From: Saccoglossus kowalevskii
Lineage: Eukaryota; Hemichordata; Enteropneusta; Harrimaniidae
Direction of reading: 5' to 3'
Length of the DNA: 11,388 bases
Assembly: GCF_000003605.2 (NCBI RefSeq)
Contig: NW_003139317.1
Location: 188,580-199,967 of the forward strand
Part shown: positions 8,091 through 11,388 of the stretch, piece by piece
Layout of the letters: each line of letters opens with the position of its first letter
Position numbering within the stretch: the first letter of the stretch is position 1
The notes under the pieces: model-generated
The model's database searches: none
Told to the model about the DNA's origin: nothing
What the model saw: only the letters and a program-made list of their open reading frames with translations
Translations under genes and position numbers: made by a program

Positions 8091-8172
8091 TAATTAAATT
8101 AAATTAAATTAAATTAAATTAAATTAAATTAAATTAAATTAAATTAAATTAAATTAAATTAAATTAAATTAA
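8091..8172 (-). repeat. (AATTT)n pentanucleotide array against the E1 acceptor
   Basis: About 16 AAATT units on the plus strand, that is (AATTT)n in the transcript. Only about 13 bases separate it from the first base of E1, so it occupies the position where the branch point and pyrimidine tract should be. It is the inverse complement of the array at 4221-4327. Confidence 0.97.
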
Positions 8173-8699
8173 TAATAAATCATCATGACAAAATCATTAT
8201 TAATTGACCATATTTTAATTCCCAAGTAAGAAAAAAACAAAAAAAGACCCGTTCCTTTTCAGTGCGTACATTGGTTTTGAAAGCAAACAAACTCATTTCG
8301 TATCGCTTCTGCTAAAATATTATACAAAAGAAAAATAAAGGCATTAAACCATTTTCTTTGCATGCCTAGTCTGTCACATTAGTTTTTCAATAGTAATATT
8401 CAATCATACAGTTAATATCTCAGCTCTCATTTGTGTGTTTCCATGGAAATGTAAATTACCAACGCAGCATATATCATCATCTGTCAGGTGACAAATCTAT
8501 TCACAGTCTGACATTGACACATAATTATATAATACAGAATTGTGGGTAATTCATTCACAGGCCTTGTCAATTGTGTACTTGTTGATAGAGGGCACGGTAT
8601 CCTCTGAGAATAAACATACTAAGAACATCTTAATTTTGAAAGATACATTTTCACGAGACATTAATGAAGAAAAAAATGTAATATTGTTGGGATTCAAAA
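8173..8699. other. Intronic or 5' flanking sequence without recognisable features
   Basis: AT-rich, and no exon-like segment or repeat noticed. The 68-codon open frame at 8540-8746 on the plus strand shows no conserved motif and runs into a short repeat. Confidence 0.6.
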
Positions 8700-8781
8700 T
8701 AGGGAGCCATAGTGATTTTCACTTATGTCCTAGGGAGTCACATTAACTTTCAATGGGGCTCTAGGGAGCCATAGTGACTTT
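8700..8781 (+). repeat. Short tandem repeat, 31-bp period, ~2.7 units
   Basis: TAGGGAGCCATAGTGATTTT at 8700, TAGGGAGTCACATTAACTTT at 8731 and TAGGGAGCCATAGTGACTTT at 8762 are spaced exactly 31 bp. Its sequence is unrelated to the 31-bp minisatellite at position 1. Confidence 0.75.
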
Positions 8782-8922
8782 GGTGAAATTTTGTCTTTTT
8801 AGCAGTAGAAATTATAAGACTTAAATTTATAAATTTTATTTATAGTAAATTTTTAAATAGTAAATTTTACTTGTACTTTTTGATAAAAATGCAGCAGAGT
8901 AATTATCAGCACATTTACCTAG

Positions 8923-9133
8923 TACTGCAAAATACTTTATTTTAGCTGGAAGTAATTTTTGCTGAAAAGACATTTTGAGTGTTTTGTATAGAATTTATTT
9001 TCACTGATTTTTGATGAGTGGAATGTAAAATATAGGAAAAGAAGTGTATTTGCAGGATTTTATTTTCACTGAATCATTCCTTCAGCAAATATAGCGAAAA
9101 TAAATTCCAAACGAGAATAATTCTTAATATGTA
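8923..9133 (+). mobile_element. TACTGT MITE, copy B (right end decayed)
   Basis: The left end TACTGCAAAATACTTTATTT, the interior TTTTGAGTGTTTTGTATAGA and TTTATTTTCACTGATTTTTG match copy A in the same orientation. The right inverted repeat is degraded (ACGAGAATAATTCTTAATAT), so the end near 9133 is approximate. Confidence 0.75.
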
Positions 9134-10218
9134 CATGGTGTATTTTTTTTAGGCAGTCATGCTGTGACGTCATTTGTTTAAATTTGTACCAGCATGTAAA
9201 AATATAGATGAAACAAAAACAGGTTATCACTAGATTGCAATGTACAGCATTATTATTCATATTTCTGTATTAGCATGGACATGTACATACACAGCAAAAA
9301 ATAAATAAAAAGTAAATGCAGCAGCACCAGCGGTAAATCATTTAACTAACAGAACCCAAACAAACATCTATATAGTACATTGAAAGGCTTTTCACAATTT
9401 GTCATGGTTTGGGGAGGGGGGGGGCATAATAGCTAGTTTTATGGAAAACTGAAAGCGGTAACTTTGAACGATTTGTTAGGCGTGAATTTGTTGTTGTAGC
9501 ATCTGTGGAATATATGGGCTACCTAATCACAAATAAAAACTACAGCAGTGATGTTAATATTGTTGTTGTTGCCATACTTGGTTTAATGGAAAACAGCAAA
9601 AAATATGATAAAAAAATCAGTACCACTGTATTCTTTAATCTGAAAATTTTGTTTGTAGTATTTATATGCCTATTACATTTAAGCTTCAGTATCACTTAAC
9701 AATTAATTGATTAAGTGGTTTGCCAACCATCGTGGATTGAATAAAATGTTTAATTACTCCTACTTCCCATTACTTTGGAAACTCAAATTTTATAGAACAG
9801 CATTATAGATCAGAATACGAATGTAAGATCAAAGGTAACTTTCTCTTCATTATTAAATATAGAATTTGTAGCATTTTTATATTTTAATTTATTGCGTGTT
9901 TGACAACCTCAAAATGTTGTCACAACATCACATGGTTTGCTTGCCATTTATGAATCAAACGAAAATTCCTAAAGATTTGTTAATACACAAACATATCCTA
10001 TTGATGGTATTTGTCATTATATCAATAATATTGCTTCTAACACCCCACCCCTAATAAGAAGTTTTGAGACAATTTTCTAGTGGACACAGGTCATAAAAAA
10101 TGAGGGAGGTCCCCAGTTCAAAACATTTAAAAAAAAGTTTGGGTATGAGTTTGCACATGGTTATAAAACATAACAATTCACATTAGAATGTAATCTCCAA
10201 ATACAACAACAAATACAA
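9134..10218. other. Non-coding stretch without recognisable features
   Basis: AT-rich sequence with no exon-like segment. It has a G-run at 9411-9424 (one A in 14 bases) and an isolated TGACGTCA at 9165-9172. The 64-codon open frame at 9505-9699 on the plus strand has the composition of random AT-rich sequence and no motif. Confidence 0.6.
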
Positions 10219-10413
10219 TACTGTAGAATACTCGCTATTTTCACTAAAGGAATGTTTCATTGTAAATAAAATCCAGCGAATATACCTTTTTTCCTATATT
10301 TTACATTACATTACAAACTCATCAAAAATCAGTGAAAATAAATTCCATACAAAACATCCAAAAATGTCTTTCCAGCGAAAATAATTCAAGCTAAAATAAA
10401 GTATTCTACAGTA
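10219..10413 (-). mobile_element. TACTGT MITE, copy C (195 bp, inverted)
   Basis: Perfect 14-bp terminal inverted repeats: TACTGTAGAATACT at 10219-10232 and AGTATTCTACAGTA at 10400-10413. The interior (CAGTGAAAATAAATTCCATA, CAGCGAATATACCTTTT) is the reverse complement of copies A and B. This is the best-preserved pair of ends in the window. Confidence 0.85.
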
Positions 10414-11388
10414 GATTGATTATATCAATGTAAACTTGATGAGACGCAAGTCTGGAATACTAATGAGTACTTCTAAACACTTACTATTGTTATGCAGATT
10501 AGTTGTAACTATTGTTAGTACATATACATGTATCTCACAACAGTTATAAATAAAATAGTTGACTCATTAAAACAATGACTTTCACAAAATGGCTTTATTT
10601 CATGCTGCTGTGTACAAAACATGATAAAAATATATGGCAACTGAAATACTTTTTGCATAAATAACATCAAAAAAAATTGCTAGGTCATCCTCGCTTCTAT
10701 AGGAAAATATGGTGGATATACAGCAAATTGGTGTACACTTTTTTTGACAACAGATGAATCAAACTATCGATGATCAGAAACTTGACTTATTTATGAAAAA
10801 TATTCATTAATTTGGCATACCAAAAGTTGGTTAATTTTAGCAGGAAATCAAAATTAGATTACACATAAGTAGAGATAAAAATATTTTACCTCCCTGGATT
10901 ATGGCAGGTGTGTATTCTATTATGCATCCACCCCACTTTGCTACATCACGATTCATGGCGGTGTTTAAGTGGGCATCCCATGAACAAATGACAACACTGT
11001 GGGTCAAGGGCTAGCTAAACCAGTAATATTTGTTCACAATTAAATTTATTTTAAATTCTGAGTTTTCCTAAATGCTAACCAATACTGGATTAATAAAAAC
11101 GCATTCCCTTCGGATACTTAGATTAGAACATATTTATACTACAAGGAATAGATATACAGTGAAGAAATAAAATAAACATAAATCACCATTATAAGCATTT
11201 GTCTACTGACAGATTCATTGATAGATCATGTTTATTCTCAGTTAACACAGATTAATGCTTCAATAAATGACACAAGACACAAGTTTTGACAAAGTGGAAA
11301 GGGGAGTGAGTTGCGGACACTGGCGTCGTAACGAACAAGGAGATGCCAGCTTGTCATGATGTCAAATTGAGCATTACACAGATTATAA
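10414..11388. other. Upstream intron or 5' flank, nothing firm
   Basis: Apart from the weak exon candidate at 10890-10927, no feature is supported. A minus-strand AATAAA near 10598 cannot be told from chance in AT-rich DNA. A less AT-rich patch at 11295-11352 has several CpGs and a 39-codon minus-strand frame without recognisable similarity. Confidence 0.5.
10890..10927 (-). CDS. Candidate upstream exon with alternative start (weak)
   Basis: On the minus strand an ATG at 10927-10925 opens 12 codons (MHNRIHTCHNPG) plus two bases, ending at a possible donor GGGAG|GTAAAATATT. Two leftover bases are exactly what E1 needs (its first base completes a codon), and an in-frame TGA lies a short way upstream. 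The donor is weaker than those of E1-E8, the peptide shows no family similarity, and a phase match has a one-in-three chance of being accidental. It could instead be a non-coding 5' exon, or nothing. Confidence 0.15.

Noticed and set aside
9165-9172. Perfect CRE palindrome TGACGTCA
   Set aside because: It is a single site with no promoter context. One 8-mer match in 11 kb on its own is weak evidence.
9411-9424. G-run as a G-quadruplex
   Set aside because: It is one continuous run with a single A rather than four separated G-tracts. A structure is possible but not supported.
9505-9699. 64-codon plus-strand open frame with a hydrophobic C-terminus
   Set aside because: Hydrophobic runs are expected from AT-rich sequence. 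It has no start context, no splice signals and no recognised similarity.
10560-10620. Minus-strand AATAAA as the 3' end of an upstream gene
   Set aside because: AATAAA is frequent by chance here, and no coding exon of a second gene is seen upstream of it.
11284-11361. CpG-richer patch with a minus-strand ATG frame (MTSWHLLVRYD...), considered as a first exon
   Set aside because: The frame is only 39 codons, with no good donor (no GTRAGT) and no similarity to TTC39 N-termini.

Overview
The window is a piece of an animal genome, not a bacterial or viral one. It is AT-rich (roughly one third G+C by eye) and holds one recognisable protein gene. That gene runs on the minus strand and is split into short exons with textbook spliceosomal borders (AG at each acceptor, GTAAG or GTGAGT at each donor). 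The introns contain minisatellites, pentanucleotide arrays and small inverted-repeat transposons. An invertebrate (for example a mollusc, hemichordate, lancelet or similar) fits the intron size and the repeats, but the species cannot be told from the sequence.

The gene is a member of the TTC39 / Iml2 family (tetratricopeptide repeat protein 39), closer to vertebrate TTC39A/TTC39B than to TTC39C. I place eight consecutive coding exons, in transcript order E1 7973-8077, E2 6140-6333, E3 5083-5215, E4 3263-3362, E5 2832-2897, E6 2470-2581, E7 2117-2244 and E8 1011-1172, all on the minus strand. They sum to 1000 nt. All seven junctions keep one open frame, giving 333 whole codons. The C-terminal part of the protein lies beyond position 1. 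The N-terminus is either the ATG inside E1 or comes from an upstream exon; a weak candidate is at 10890-10927.

From left to right: 1-990 is a 31-bp minisatellite with a 250-bp higher-order period, in the intron after E8. 1011-3362 holds E8 to E4 with short introns. 3363-5082 is a long intron with two inverted-repeat elements, an (AATTT)n array and a tiny deleted transposon copy. 5083-6333 holds E3 and E2, separated by an intron that is mostly two tandem arrays, one at each splice site. 6334-7972 is a long intron with a transposon copy. E1 follows, with an oppositely oriented (AAATT)n array directly against its acceptor. 8173-11388 is intron or 5' flank with two more transposon copies and no convincing gene.

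The most unusual feature is the E2-E3 intron. Its 5' splice site, with the last bases of E2, is repeated seven times in a 62-bp tandem array, and its 3' splice site is the last unit of a separate ~20-bp array that repeats a branch-point-like motif. I see no RNA genes, CRISPR array or prokaryotic-type system.
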